This document shows, piece after piece, positions 1-10,478 of a stretch of 64,000 nucleotides of DNA (positions are counted from its first letter, which is position 1; each line of letters starts with the position of its first letter). The stretch lies in NCBI GenBank assembly GCA_964020085.1, contig CAXHUQ010000213.1, forward strand, positions 1 to 64,000, given 5' to 3'. The notes beneath the pieces are model-generated. The model had not been told where the DNA came from and ran no database searches. It worked only from the letters and a program-made list of their open reading frames with translations. The stretch is from Micromussa lordhowensis. Taxonomy: Eukaryota; Cnidaria; Anthozoa; Scleractinia; Lobophylliidae. Both the position numbers and the translations under genes were made by a program.

Positions 1-106
1 ATTTCCTTTCACTCTTTTCCTTTTCTCGTTCCACCCTTCTCCACTCCTTGGGTCGATGTAACGGTCTTTCTCCTTCTCGCTCAACTCTTTGTCTCGCTCT
101 AAAAGC
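1..106 (-). repeat. Inverted copy of the interior of the adjacent Penelope-like ORF
   Basis: Bases 1-106 are the reverse complement of 636-741, base for base as far as I can read (position k pairs with 742-k). The match stops at 107 and may extend left of the window. The segment is therefore an inverted piece of the PLE coding region lying at the 5' side of a truncated copy. The ORF that appears to begin at 48 starts inside this inverted segment, so that ATG is not a natural start. Confidence 0.9.
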
Positions 107-107
107 G

Positions 108-1316
108 GATGACATCAACATGGCTGTGCAAGCAACACCAGTTGGGATGAGGTACAAGGATGGAAAAACTCACATGGATGAGAGATCCGTAGCTGAGGAT
201 CAAAGAATCAGTGACGATGAGAGGACTATGACATTAATAAAACAGATAGGAAACGACATACACCCGTCAATACAACTCGAAATAGATTACCCCTCTAAAC
301 ACCAGGACGGAAAGCTACCTATCCTTGACTTGAAGGTGTGGATGGAAACAAAAGGGGAAGAGACAGACAGGCAGGATGAGAAAGCCTCAGTGATCATGTA
401 TGAGTTTTATTCCAAGAGCATGGCTTCTAAGACAGTCATACATGCTAGGTCTGCCGTAAGCTGGAGTACAAAGAGAACAGTCCTGACCCAAGAAGTCCTT
501 CGGGTCTTACTTAACTGTAGCAGATTGTTACCATGGGAACGAGTAGTAGAGAATGTTAATGAGATGGTCCTGAGAATGCAATACTCGGGGTACAGCAAGA
601 AATTCAGGTATGAGGTTGTAGATTCGGCCCTAAAAGCTTTTAGAGCGAGACAAAGAGTTGAGCGAGAAGGAGAAAGACCGTTACATCGACCCAAGGAGTG
701 GAGAAGGGTGGAACGAGAAAAGGAAAAGAGTGAAAGGAAATCCAACTGGTACAAACGCGGCGGGAATGAATCAGTAATATTTGTACCAGCTACGCCCAAC
801 TCACGGCTACGGAAGGAATACCAGAAAGAAATAAAGCAGCAAGGTTTCAATATTAAAGTGGTGGAGAAAGCCGGAATCGCCATTAAACGACTACTCCAAA
901 AGTCCGACCCATTTAAACCGCGACAGTGTGAACGAGAAGACTGCCCAGTGTGTAGCACAGGTGGAAAAGGACCGTGTGATGGAGAAAGTGTGACGTATGA
1001 GATTAAGTGTATCCAGTGTAACAGCGTATACGTAGGGGAAACAGCCAGGAGCGCGTATACCAGAGGGAAAGAGCATACGAAATCACTTAACAATAAGGAA
1101 GAACGATCTGCATTGTGGAAACACTGTAAAGAGAAACACAATAGCGAGGTAAAGCAGTTCCGAATGGATGTGACGGGGGTCTATCACAATGACGCGATGC
1201 TGAGACAAATAACTGAAGGAGTGAGGATAAATAATGTGAACGAAGACTCGCTTATGAACTCCAAGAACGAATGGAACTTTTTTCAAATCCCACGAGCTGT
1301 GATTGATACATCATGA
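108..1316 (+). pseudogene. Penelope-like retroelement ORF, 3' part with GIY-YIG endonuclease
   Basis: Open frame through to the TGA at 1314-1316, but only the C-terminal part of a PLE polyprotein is present. The first ~90 codons after 108 resemble the end of a PLE reverse transcriptase, with a conserved LPILDLKVWM stretch near 322-351; the RT palm is missing. A Cys-rich stretch (CEREDCPVCS, about 931-960) leads into a GIY-YIG nuclease around 990-1130, visible as YEIKCIQC, then YVGETARSAYTRGKEH. In this family the nuclease nicks target DNA for target-primed reverse transcription. The copy is 5'-truncated with an inverted segment (1-106) abutting it, so it cannot make a full protein, although this part of the frame is intact and probably young. 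A hammerhead-like RNA follows in the 3' flank. A full-length PLE would need several hundred more residues upstream. Confidence 0.85.
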
Positions 1317-1396
1317 CTGCTTACATGAGGCCTGGAAGAAGTGTGGACATTTCTGAGTCACTTATATGAACAATTATTTATGAATATTTTAAACAT

Positions 1397-1452
1397 GGCG
1401 GAGTACTACTGATGAGGATCGTAATTGATCGAAATCGATTTAGAATTCCGCT
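1397..1452 (+). ncRNA. Hammerhead ribozyme (type I, PLE-associated)
   Basis: The core CTGATGAG lies at 409-416 of this kilobase (1409-1416) and GAAA at 1431-1434. Stem II is GATC (1417-1420) paired with GATC (1427-1430) around a 6-nt loop. Stem I is CTA (1406-1408) with TAG (1441-1443), then a 4x4 internal loop, then GCGG (1398-1401) with CCGC (1448-1451). Stem III is the self-complementary ATCGAT (1434-1439) with no room for a loop; predicted cleavage is after T1440. Minimal hammerheads with tiny stem III, thought to work as dimers, are known from Penelope-like elements and retrozymes. Activity is not shown by sequence alone. Confidence 0.8.
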
Positions 1453-2667
1453 AAATTCCGCTACATTTTTACAAGTGTCTTTTTATATATCATTTTACAC
1501 GTTTTTTACTATTCTTTTATTCGTTTTATAGTAGTTTTTAGTGCGTCGAACGTGACTACGAGACGTTATGTCTAGCAAACTGACTCAACATTTCTCTTCA
1601 AGTACTCGAAAGCTAAAATTTTCGGAGGTGCGTTTAGTTTGTTCGTTTAAGAATGTTCAAATTAACAAGGCGCGAAGATCTATACTGAACTTATATCATT
1701 TTGTTAATGCCATCGAGTGTATTCTGTTTAGAATCTTGCTTGGAGGCATAAGTCTTAAAATTTATACCAATCTTCACCATAGCTCTTTTGACTCACGTTA
1801 TGCATAGTTCTATTTCCTACAGGTGTTTACACTTAAGCGCATCTTAACTCTCCTGTAAGCATCCCGTAATATAAATGTATCAATAACTGATAATATCTTT
1901 CACGATGCTTTAGGGATCGCGTAAAGGCATCAATGATGCACCTTTACGCTTCTTCAATCCTGACTGTAATTGTGAGAAAAAAATACATACATACAAACAA
2001 CGAAAACAACAGTAGCAATAACAAAACGCTAAAATACCAGTCTGGCTACCGAATGTGAAGCCCTTGTTTATGTAAAGTGCGAAAAAAACCGCTGTGGGCC
2101 ATTCCTAACACCTCACCGACCTACGTGGTGGCGCGACTCACCAATTTCGCAAAGCTTGAGAGTGGAATGCCCTAAGATCAGTTGCATGGGAGGACTTGCA
2201 CCGGGACACCAAACCCATTTAACGCTGCCGCGCATTTGATGCAAACCTTGGAACCCTCATAGGAGGCCTCTGGCCAATCTTTAGCTTGAAAAAATTGCGT
2301 GTTGCAAAATCTATTTATCTGGACAGACTATCATTGTGGCTACCGCTGTTAGTCCGAAAGCATCAGCGCATGCGTAATTATATGGAGTACCTTCAACGAA
2401 ATTTACGAACCAATATTTCTTGCAGTCGGGTTGTCAGTGAAATTTCTAGACACTAAGCAAATAAATTTTTTAAATGGAAAATTTCGTATACAAGAGAATT
2501 CGTTTCACTTAATTTTGCCACGATCCGCGATGAAGACTTTGCTTAGGGGCGCTGAGCTCGCTATCAGAAAATTGCAAGACCATTTGCTTTTCTCGGCTGT
2601 CGTTTCTTCAGGCGTTCATCGCAAGCGGCAGAAAAATAAAATTATCTCTTTCTTCCATTTTGACGAT
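1453..2667. other. Region without a recognisable gene
   Basis: Only short chance ORFs (for example 1568-1807) are found here, with no domain motif. Two adjacent ATTCCGCTA words occur at 1445-1463 just after the ribozyme. The DIRS-like element begins at or before the right edge. The stretch at about 2090-2260 is more GC-rich, but I could not match it to a tRNA, 5S or snRNA. Confidence 0.5.
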
Positions 2668-2853
2668 AAATGTATTTTCTCACGTTATGGAATGCACGCT
2701 TCTTGTAGTGCTATTTCGGGTGTTCGGTATTCGCAGTTCACATTGCTTGTCGCATTTTACAGAGCGCGTGACTATTCGTGTTTCGGTATATATAGTCATT
2801 CTTTTGCAGTTCAAGGTCACTCGACGGCATCTCTCGTTATATTTCTGTCAATT
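2668..2853 (+). repeat. Left direct repeat of the DIRS/Ngaro-like element
   Basis: 186 bp, starting AAATGTATTTTCTCACG, repeated at 13108-13261. The copies differ by one substitution (GACGGC versus GACGCC) and by a ~32-bp stretch present only here, which contains a TATATATAG run. The gag-like ATG lies immediately downstream at 2854, so the repeat may hold the promoter. Confidence 0.9.
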
Positions 2854-3672
2854 ATGGGTGAAACGGGCAATGATCTTCTGCCATTAGAATCTAACCCTGG
2901 ACGATCTAGCCAAGAGAGTGCCTTTTCTGGCGAAGAAACGTTAAATTTAGTTTCCCGCCTTCTGGATTCGAAGCTTGACAAGAAGTTTTCAGAGTTTAAA
3001 CGCGGTCTTGAGCAGAATGATCTTGCCACTGATTCTCAGATAAAGAAGTTTAAAACTGAAGCGAAAGCCGCCAGCAGCTTCCAGTTCTAAGGTAACAAGC
3101 TCCAATATGAATTCAATTCGAGTTTGTTAGACTCTATTAATTCGCATCCGCTTTGCTGCTGGACGGGGATTTATCCAGGGTAAATCAGGAGTTGGAGAAC
3201 GCCAAAACTTTGCTGCGCAAACAAAACAAAGCCATACGGTTTGCTGACAAGAGTCCGGCTGGCTGGACGGCAGTGTATACGAATCAGTGAATACGAATCA
3301 GACGAATTAGCTGACGACTCGGAGGATGAAAAGAAACTTCGTTCGGCAGAAAGGAGGGCACTTTCCAAGCTTCGCGTACGTAAGCAGAATCGCAGCACTT
3401 CTCAAATCCGCTCCAAATTTTCTCAAGAGTCATCTTATGCTGCCGGGAGTTATCGTTCTGCTGGTCAGCCTTTTCGTCCTCAGCAATTCCCTCTGCAGTC
3501 CTTTCGAGGTCATCAGCCATTTCAGAGCAGAGAACCACAGCCTTCCGATAAATGCTTCGCCTGTGGCCAATTCGGACACTGGGCAAATTCAACATTCTGT
3601 CCAAACTTCAGCCACTGGCACAGTAATAGAGCCCTCCCAAGCTCCTCCACCGCTACCGCCAACAAGCACTGA
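2854..3672 (+). pseudogene. DIRS/Ngaro gag-like protein, broken
   Basis: The likely start is the ATG at 2854, directly after the left repeat. The frame reads a charged, helical N-terminal part and then hits TAA at 3088-3090, after which the same frame continues with sensible residues for some 45 codons, so the stop looks like a point mutation. A frameshift follows near 3140. A small duplication around 3278-3300 (TACGAATCAG twice) breaks the frame again. The last part reads in another frame to 3672 and ends in a nucleic-acid-binding zinc knuckle, CFACGQFGHWANSTFC (3553-3600, C-x2-C-x4-H-x6-C). Gag proteins of this family package the element RNA. At least three lesions make it a pseudogene. Confidence 0.75.
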
Positions 3673-5739
3673 TCAAGTAATTAACAGACTCGGAAAAGAT
3701 GAGTATTCGAACTTGATTGTAGATTTATGTTCCCTTTCTGGCCTTGAAGAAAAAGACTTACTGGAACGTAGCTATGCAGATTATTTAGAGGGTTGTGATA
3801 GTGTTATCGTTAAGGGTAGGCTTAGAATTAATGTTAGTTTCTGGGAAGCCATTGGCGCCTCACAGTTTATTCTCAGCGTTATCAGAGAAGGTTATAAGAT
3901 CCCTTTTTACTACACTCCTACGTCGGTTCATCTACAAAATAATAATTCCGCTTTGAACTATTCTGATTTTGTCGTTAGTGCCATCACTGAACTTCTTAAA
4001 GTTGGTTCGGTTGTCGAATGTTCTTTTCCTCCCGTGGTTGTTAATCCCCCGTCAGTTTCGGTTCAATCCAATGGGAAGAAAAGGCTTATCTTAGATCTCA
4101 GACATGTCAACTTCTTTGTTAAGAAGTCTAAGATTAAGTTCGAAGATGCCAAATCATTTCGTTCTTCAGTGTTTGTTAGCCAGGCCTACTGCTTGGGCTT
4201 GCTCGTTTGACATCAAATCGGGCTAGTCACCATATTGAGATTTTTGAATCCGATCAGGAATTTCTGGGTTTTTCGTGGGTTTTCGAAGGTGTTACTAAGT
4301 ATTTCAAATTTACGGTTTTACCGTTTGGTCTTTCTGTGGGCCCTTATATTTTCTCTAAAGTTATGAGACCGCTAGTGAGATATTGGCGTTCGAAGGCGCT
4401 CAGCATTGTTGTTTATTTGGACGATGGCATCTCTGCAGCACAAAGTTTTTCGAAATGTGAGGAGCAGTCATTGCTTGTCAGGTCTGATCTCTTTAAATCT
4501 GGGTTTGTTCCCAACAAGTGTAAGTATCAATGGGTCCCTGTTCAGGTCATTTGCTGGCTGGGTATTTTTTAGGACTTCAAAAACAGTCGTATGTTTATAC
4601 CTCCCGAAAAGATTTCTCAAATTTTTTACGAATTGTCAGAAGTTTTGTCATGCAGGAGCGTTTCTGCAAGGAAACTTGCTCGTGTTACCGGAAGAATTGT
4701 CTCCAATTTTTTTATCATGGGTGATGTGTGCAAGCTCATGACTAAAGCCTTGCATCGTTTAATCGAATGCAGGAGTGGCTGGGATGCGCAGGTTGTTCTG
4801 GACTCTGATGCGCTTATAGAGCTCAAATTTTGGCGCGAGCATTTGCAGACTTTGAATTGCAGAACGATATGGAGGCAGCATACGCTACCTTCTCGGGTGG
4901 TTTATTCTGACGCCAGTGCAGTTGGTTGCGCTGCGTTCATCTCTGTGAACGGTAGACCAGTTTCGCACAAAAACTGGGATGCGATAGAAATTAAACAAAG
5001 TTCAACATGGAGAGAGCTCATGTGTGTTAAACACGCTTTGCAGAGTTTTGTTCACCTCCTCAAGGGAGGTCTTGTAAAGTGGTACACAGATAATCAGGGT
5101 GTTGCTGCTATTGTTAAGGCTGGTAGTACCAAGGTTCATCTGCATAAGCTGGCAATGGAAATCTTTTTGCTCTCTAAGGAACACGATGTTAGCATTGATA
5201 TTGAGTGGATTCCGCGTTCAGAGAACGAAGTCGCAGATTATTTGAGCAAAATCGTTGATTTCGACGACTGGTGTGTTAGAGATTCCTATTTTCGGGCTGT
5301 TGATTCCGTTTGGGGGCCCTTTACAGTTGATTGTTTTGCTAATTCAGTTAATGCTAAAGTTTCTAGGTTCTATTCCTTGTTTTTTCAGCCAGGGAGTTTG
5401 GGTGTAGATTCTTTAGCCTTCGACTGGGGTCAGGAAAATTGTTGGCTTGTTCCCCCGGTTTGTTTAATTCCTCGTGCCTTAATGCATTTTCTTAATTGTC
5501 GATCCCATGGTACTTTGGTTGTCCCGTTTTGGCCTTCATCGTTGTTCTGGCCGTATCTTATTTGCGAAAACGGTGCATTTCGAGATTTTGTTGTGGATTT
5601 TTTGTTTGTTCAAAACGGTGCTGAAGTTTTTGTTCAGGGGGCTAACAAAGAAACTTGTTTTGGTTCATCTGCATTTAACTCTCCAGTGTTGTTTTTGAAG
5701 CTCGATGGCACCAGAAGTTCATTAGTCCACTGGGACTAA
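3673..5739 (+). pseudogene. DIRS/Ngaro pol: reverse transcriptase and RNase H, frameshifted
   Basis: Three frames are needed. The first (to 4210) carries the RT fingers with KKRLILDLRHVN near 4077-4112. A shift near 4200 moves to a frame that holds LPFGLSVGPYIFSKV and the catalytic YLDD (4414-4425). A second shift near 4560 enters the last frame, with RNase H residues in VYSDASAVGCAAF, WRELMCVKHAL, WYTDNQGV and NEVADYLSK (about 4900-5250). A conserved tail of DIRS/Ngaro proteins follows (VDCFANSVNAKVSRFYS onward, 5326-5560). In life this polyprotein copies the element RNA into DNA. A stop in the FDIKSG motif region shows decay. I do not call a methyltransferase in the tail, although some DIRS elements have one. 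Confidence 0.85.
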
Positions 5740-5856
5740 GAGCTCAGTTTTAGCATCTTATTTCTCCATTGGGGCCAAGATTAGATTGCTTGCCTTTGTG
5801 CCTTTGATGCGTTGTTTGCTAGTAGTCCACTGGGACTTTGATTGGTTCACTGGGAC
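5726..5856 (+). repeat. Three spaced copies of a TCCACTGGGAC motif
   Basis: TCCACTGGGAC occurs at 5726-5736 and 5826-5836, and the variant TTCACTGGGAC at 5846-5856, between the end of pol and the recombinase ORF. Purpose unknown; it may be a leader for the recombinase ORF or a remnant of duplication. Confidence 0.5.
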
Positions 5857-6688
5857 CTCTGTTTTTTTCTTTTTTCTTTTGGCTTATATGCGTTACAGTT
5901 AATGCAGGTTGTTTACTTGTTTGCTTGCTTGTTTCCTTTTCCTTTTTTTTTACAAGGTGCAACGGCTTTTTCGACACTTGCGGGACACTTCACGGATCCT
6001 GAGCTTAGTCGCTTGGCAAGCTGTTTGCCTTCACGCTGTTTAGGAGCAAAAGCGGACTCTACTACTGAGCGCTATTCTAGAGCGTTCGATAAGTTTAGGC
6101 TTTGGGCTGCCAGTTATAAGGAAATTAGTGTTCTTCCGTCTAATTATTTGTCCGTTGCTATCTATTTAGAGTTTTTGCTTCAAAGTAATTCCTCATACTC
6201 GGCTTTAGAAGCCGCCCTGTATGGTATTCGTTGGGCACATAATCTCTTCGGATTTTCTGATCCTTGCGACTCTAATCTTGTTAAAGGCATTCTTGAATCG
6301 GCCAAGAGAGGTCTCTCTCGACCGGTAGTTAAAAAAGAGCCTGTTACCTCAGAAATGATATTTAAGATATGTCAGAAATTCGCTTCAGTTGACGCTAGTT
6401 TGTCTGACTTACGTACTGCCGCTATTTGTGTTACAGCGTATGCTGTTTTTTTACGATTTAATGAGCTGGCTTTTCTGCGTTGTTGTGATGTGAAGTTTTC
6501 TGATGGAAAATATGTTGAGCTGTTCATTGCTAAGAGTAAGACCGATATTTATAGGAACGGTAATGTTGTTGTGCTAGCAAAGACTGGTCATGTTACTTTC
6601 CCATTTAGTTTGTTAAGTAGATACGCGCAGGTCGCTAACATTGATTTATCTTCCAACTTGAAGTTCTTTCGTACATTACTTTTTTTAA

Positions 6689-7440
6689 AGTGCCACTATG
6701 ATCAAATTTTTACCCCTTGATTTTTTTGGTTAATCACATAGAATTATACAAAAGATTAAAAACGCTGTTTACCGTTTACAAATATCTGCATTGGTTCAGG
6801 AGATATTTAAGTTTGAAAAATGAGTAAAATATGCAAATGAGATTCCTGATGACGTAATACACTCAACCAAATATTACATGAAGTATATCAATAGCGCTAT
6901 CTCGGTCAATTTGCAGCAGAAACAATTAAAACTTGGTAGCCAAATAGTTCTAAATGCAACACATCCACAGCTATAACAATTTCCGTTCCCATGGCAACCC
7001 ACTCTTTTCCAGTCCCTCTAGCCTGATATCTATATTTTAGTGATTTTAAGCTTGGAAAACATTAAACAAGGCTATGAACTCAACCTAATGTGTTTATATG
7101 CTTGCTGGATTATGCAGATGAGGCACCATTGGCAAATATCAATATAGAACCCTAAAAGTGGTCAGAAAAGTCTTTAATATTGTGGAGATCTGGAACCTAG
7201 TATGTTGCCATGGTAACAAAATTGTTAAGCTCATATTGCAGAGCACCACTAGTAGAATCTTACTGTAGAAATTCAAACATTTATCATACAAATTGACTGA
7301 GATATCCTTGTTTATCACATTTGATCAAAATGCGGTTGAGTGTATGACGTCATCACTTGGCTTAGCCCATTTCCGATATATTCAGGCGCGTAAGACTGGT
7401 ACCAAATAAAGGCGCGAAAACGAGGGTTGGGGGAATAGAA
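6689..7440 (+). repeat. Left terminal inverted repeat, interrupted
   Basis: Positions 6689-6821 and 7360-7440 together align with the reverse complement of 12467-12671. Shared words include AGTGCCACTATGA, CAAATATCT, GAGATATT, AGCCCATTTCCGATATATT and AGGCGCGTAAGACTGGTACC. About 540 bp between 6822 and 7360 have no partner on the right and hold a separate foldback element. Confidence 0.85.
6847..7355. mobile_element. Foldback/MITE nested in the left TIR
   Basis: TGATGACGTAATACACTCAA (from 6847) and its near-perfect inverse ending TGACGTCATCA (7334-7355) bound a ~509-bp AT-rich stretch with no ORF. It sits where the right TIR shows no extra sequence, so it is most likely a later insertion. A target duplication was not resolved. 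Confidence 0.65.
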
Positions 7441-7630
7441 ATCTAAACAAACCGCAAAGAAAATGGGACCGTTCCATGGTTAAAGGATTATTTAACAAGG
7501 AGAGGGATACAGGTGACTGACCAAGGACGCGGTAAACGTAAGGCTGAACTGCTGGAGCTCGCAGTAAAGGCGCATGAAATGAAGTTACAAAGGATTGACG
7601 AAGACGACGAAGAACCCACAGATGTGATAG

Positions 7631-8086
7631 ATGTGATAATCCCCATCACAGAATTGCTATAAATAAATTCCGATTAGGAAATCACAAATTACGCATTGAA
7701 ACAGGAAGACACACAATTCCGAAAACTCCTATAAATTTGAGAATCTGCTCTTTCTGCCATTCAAATGAGGTTGAAAATGAAATACACTTTCTCTTCTCGT
7801 GCCAGTTATATGATAGCTTACGTTTAAAATTCTTTAATGATATAAGAGACAAATATAGTCTTTTTGAAGAATTAGATATTAATGAAAAAGTTTTGTTCCT
7901 ATTTAACAGCATTGATCCTTCTGTATGTAGATCAACTGCTGCTTTTGTTTTCCAAGCAATGTTACGTAGACATGAAATTTCTTCCGCAAAATAAGATTTG
8001 TTTTATTTTAGATGTTTTCTCTAGTTTAAATAGGTAATGCCATGTATTATTATGGAAATACCTTAATAAATTGTTGTTGTTGTTGT
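7631..8086 (+). pseudogene. 5'-truncated LINE, ORF2 C-terminus with (TTG)n tail
   Basis: The fragment is flanked by TGATAG target duplications (7625-7630 and 8087-8092). It encodes the end of a non-LTR retrotransposon ORF2, including a zf-RVT-like finger ICSFCHSNEVENEIHFLFSC (about 7738-7797), up to TAA at 7992-7994. It ends with a short AT-rich 3' UTR and a TTG repeat (8071-8086). Truncation, tail and flanking repeats are the marks of target-primed insertion. It disrupts exon 1 of the YqaJ-type gene. Confidence 0.85.
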
Positions 8087-8462
8087 TGATAGCCAGTAAA
8101 CTGTCAACTGAAAAGGGAGCAATCCCTCGCCCGGAAAATATCCAGAGCTGGAGCTACGACTTTTCTAAGATGCCTCCATTCACTTTCGCTGATTTGTATA
8201 TGTACTTAATTTGCTCTGGAGAATACACTGCCGAGAACCTCAAGTCATTTAAGAGTCTGCTTGGGTACAAGTTATTTTCAGATGGTCACGTTCAAGATTG
8301 TATGATGCACTGTGTCACGGACATGAGTTACACTTTATTCAAATTCAAGGTGTTACCAACGGAGAGGTCCAAAACTGACGATAATAAACTGACTTACAAT
8401 GGATTTTTAATCATGGAAAAATCTGGTGTAATTAAAGATGGATTTTGTCCATGTAAGGGAGG

Positions 8463-8739
8463 GTAAGTACTCAGTAACCAGCATTGGATACTATGAAGTC
8501 TTGTATTAAAGGATGTAAGCTGAAATGTAGTGGCTGGCAAAATAAAATGTTCGGAATATTCCTCGGTGAAAGTGGTGGCTAGTACAGTTTTCTATATGAA
8601 ATTTCTTTGGAAGTGGAGGGGGGGGGGGGGGGAAGAAAACACCTTTCTAACATTTTTGTTTTGATTGTTTGTTCTTGAACTACATTTCACCCCAAGAGTC
8701 AACCCTTTCATTAAAATTTTTCTTTTTCTTTGGGTGTAG
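8463..8739 (+). other. Intron of the SAP-SWIM-YqaJ gene
   Basis: Begins GTAAGTACTCAG and ends TTTCTTTGGGTGTAG after a T-rich tract, so both splice signals fit the plus strand. A G homopolymer of about 14-15 lies near 8619-8633. Splicing brings the two halves of the SWIM finger together. Confidence 0.8.
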
Positions 8740-9967
8740 ATTAGATGGAACTTGTCGTCACATCGCAGCTGTTTTGTTTGACCTAGAACATACTGTACGC
8801 ATCAATGATGTAAGATCCTGTACGTCAGGTCAGTGCCAGTGGATAAGACGGGCCAAGCCTAACACCAACTCATGTTTGCTACAAGACCTAAAGCTAGCAA
8901 AGTGTGAATATGGCAAGCAAGAAAAAGTGTATGCAGATATCAATAAATTTGATCCAAGGTCAATAATACCTGATCCTAATGCACTGAATAGACAACTCAG
9001 AGAAGGCTTGCAGCAGGTTTGCAGTAATGCTGTTGGACTTCATGTGCTTTCTCATTGTCCACCTTCAACTGTTGATGAAGGTAGTCTACAATCTTTCATT
9101 ACCTGTGATGAAAATGTTGAATCTGTTGAAGAAGTGGAGGCTGTTGAAATATTCTCTATCTCTAACATTAGAGATAACTTTGTCTCCTTACACAACATTC
9201 AAACCAGTGCTGTTGAATCGGTTGACCCTCAGTTAGTGCCACAGTTTTTTGAAGCTATTTCAATTACTCAGGAACAAGCTGACATGATAAATGAAAAAAC
9301 CAAGGGCCAAGGGGAAACTCAGTTTTGGTCCAAACAGAGAGTTGGAAGGGTCACTGCCTCCAACTTCTATAAAATATGTCACCTTAGAGAAGCTACAAAT
9401 AAAGATAACACAATAAAAGAACTTCTAAATTACTGTCCACTGCCACCAGAGAAAACACCAGTGCAGTTTCAGTGGGGGCATGACAAAGAAAAGGCAGCAA
9501 TAGACTTATACGTCAACAAATGTCAAAAAAAGCACCAAGGTCTATGTGTTAATAAAAGTGGACTTGTAATCAATACATCATGGCCACACCTAGGAGCCAG
9601 CCCTGATGGTATCCGATATTGTGAGTGCTGTGGTAAGAAGGTAGTGGAGATCAAGAGCCTGTATTCAAAAAGAAACCCCCCTCCACATATTGCTGCATCA
9701 GACTACATCATTAAAGTTAATGGAAAGTACCAACTGAAGACTGAAACAAGATGGTACTACCAGATACAGGGTGAGCTTGCCATGACTTGTTTGAAGAATG
9801 CAGATTTGATTATATACACAAACAAAGGAATTCTAATCGTAGAAGTGGAGTTTAATATGGAATTTTGGAAAGCAATGCTGAAAAAATTGACAGACTTTTA
9901 TATTGGTTACATGATTCCTGAATTACTGACTCAAAAAATACTTCACAAACTACCTAACCTTGGCTAA

Positions 9968-10478
9968 GTTTTAGTTTAGTCTGAAATGAGGGGTCAGCCC
10001 TTGTCATTTTCATCTGTCCTCTGTAATTACATTCCATGTGCCTTTACTGGGAACTCCACCAGTTCAGTTTTACTTTTACAGTGTCCTTAATCAGTTCCCT
10101 GTATCTCTCTCCTTAAATATTTTTTTAAGCCCGAAAAGAAATCACACGAGTCCAAAATCAATTTGCAACTTGTAATTCATTTTATACTACATCATGTACA
10201 TCACATTTATTCTTTTATGAACATCAAATAGTAATGAACTCCAGTGAATACACAGAACATTGAATGGCCTGCAACTACTTAGTCCATCCCCATCCAAATA
10301 TTAAAATGTAAAAATTCTTTCAGGTTGGGGACCATGGACAGTTCTTACTTTTAATTACTGATGTCAGTTCACCTTGTTTTAGAACACATTTATTAATTCA
10401 ACAACAAAGTGATTGTGGCTCTTCAAATTGAATAAAAGTTTGAGATAATGTAAATAGCTTCTACTTGGCTAGAGGAGG
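9968..10478. other. Spacer between the convergent transposon genes
   Basis: AT-rich, no ORF of note. It should hold the 3' UTRs of both genes; AATAAA-like words occur on the plus strand near 10430 and, inverted (TTTATT), near 10206 and 10388. Confidence 0.5.

Larger units (their letters stand above)
7447..9967 (+). pseudogene. SAP-SWIM-YqaJ nuclease-like protein of the DNA transposon
   Basis: Exon 1 covers 7447-7630 plus 8093-8462, cut by a LINE fragment flanked by TGATAG repeats; dropping the LINE and one TGATAG restores the frame. Its start has a SAP-like DNA-binding helix pair (VPWLKDYLTRRGIQV, from 7471); no in-frame ATG is evident after the stop at 7444. Donor GTAAGT follows 8462 and acceptor GTGTAG precedes 8740. 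Splicing builds a SWIM zinc finger: CPCKGG before the intron, LDGTCRHIAAVLFDLE after it. Exon 2 ends at the TAA 9965-9967 and holds a YqaJ/lambda-exonuclease-type domain: WSKQRVGRVTASNF, WGHDKEKAAI, GASPDGI, VVEIKSLYSKR and YYQIQGELAMT, which give the E/D-EIK-Q metal site. The apparent start at 8071 (MLLLLL) is just the LINE (TTG)n tail. A role in processing transposition ends is inferred from the family. Confidence 0.85.

Noticed and set aside
48..107. ATG at 48 as the start of the PLE protein
   Set aside because: It lies in the inverted segment 1-106, which is antisense to the element's own coding region.
407..1141. Long minus-strand ORF opposite the PLE
   Set aside because: It is a shadow of the plus-strand GIY-YIG frame, with no domain of its own.
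2090..2260. GC-richer stretch as a tRNA, 5S or snRNA gene
   Set aside because: I could not find A/B boxes with a cloverleaf, nor the conserved 5S or U-snRNA words on either strand.
5326..5560. DNA methyltransferase domain at the end of DIRS pol
   Set aside because: The region is conserved in DIRS/Ngaro proteins, but I could not see a clear methyltransferase motif, so I left it unnamed.
8071..8092. Start MLLLLLIAS for the YqaJ-type protein
   Set aside because: The Leu run is the (TTG)n tail of the inserted LINE; the true upstream exon is at 7447-7630.
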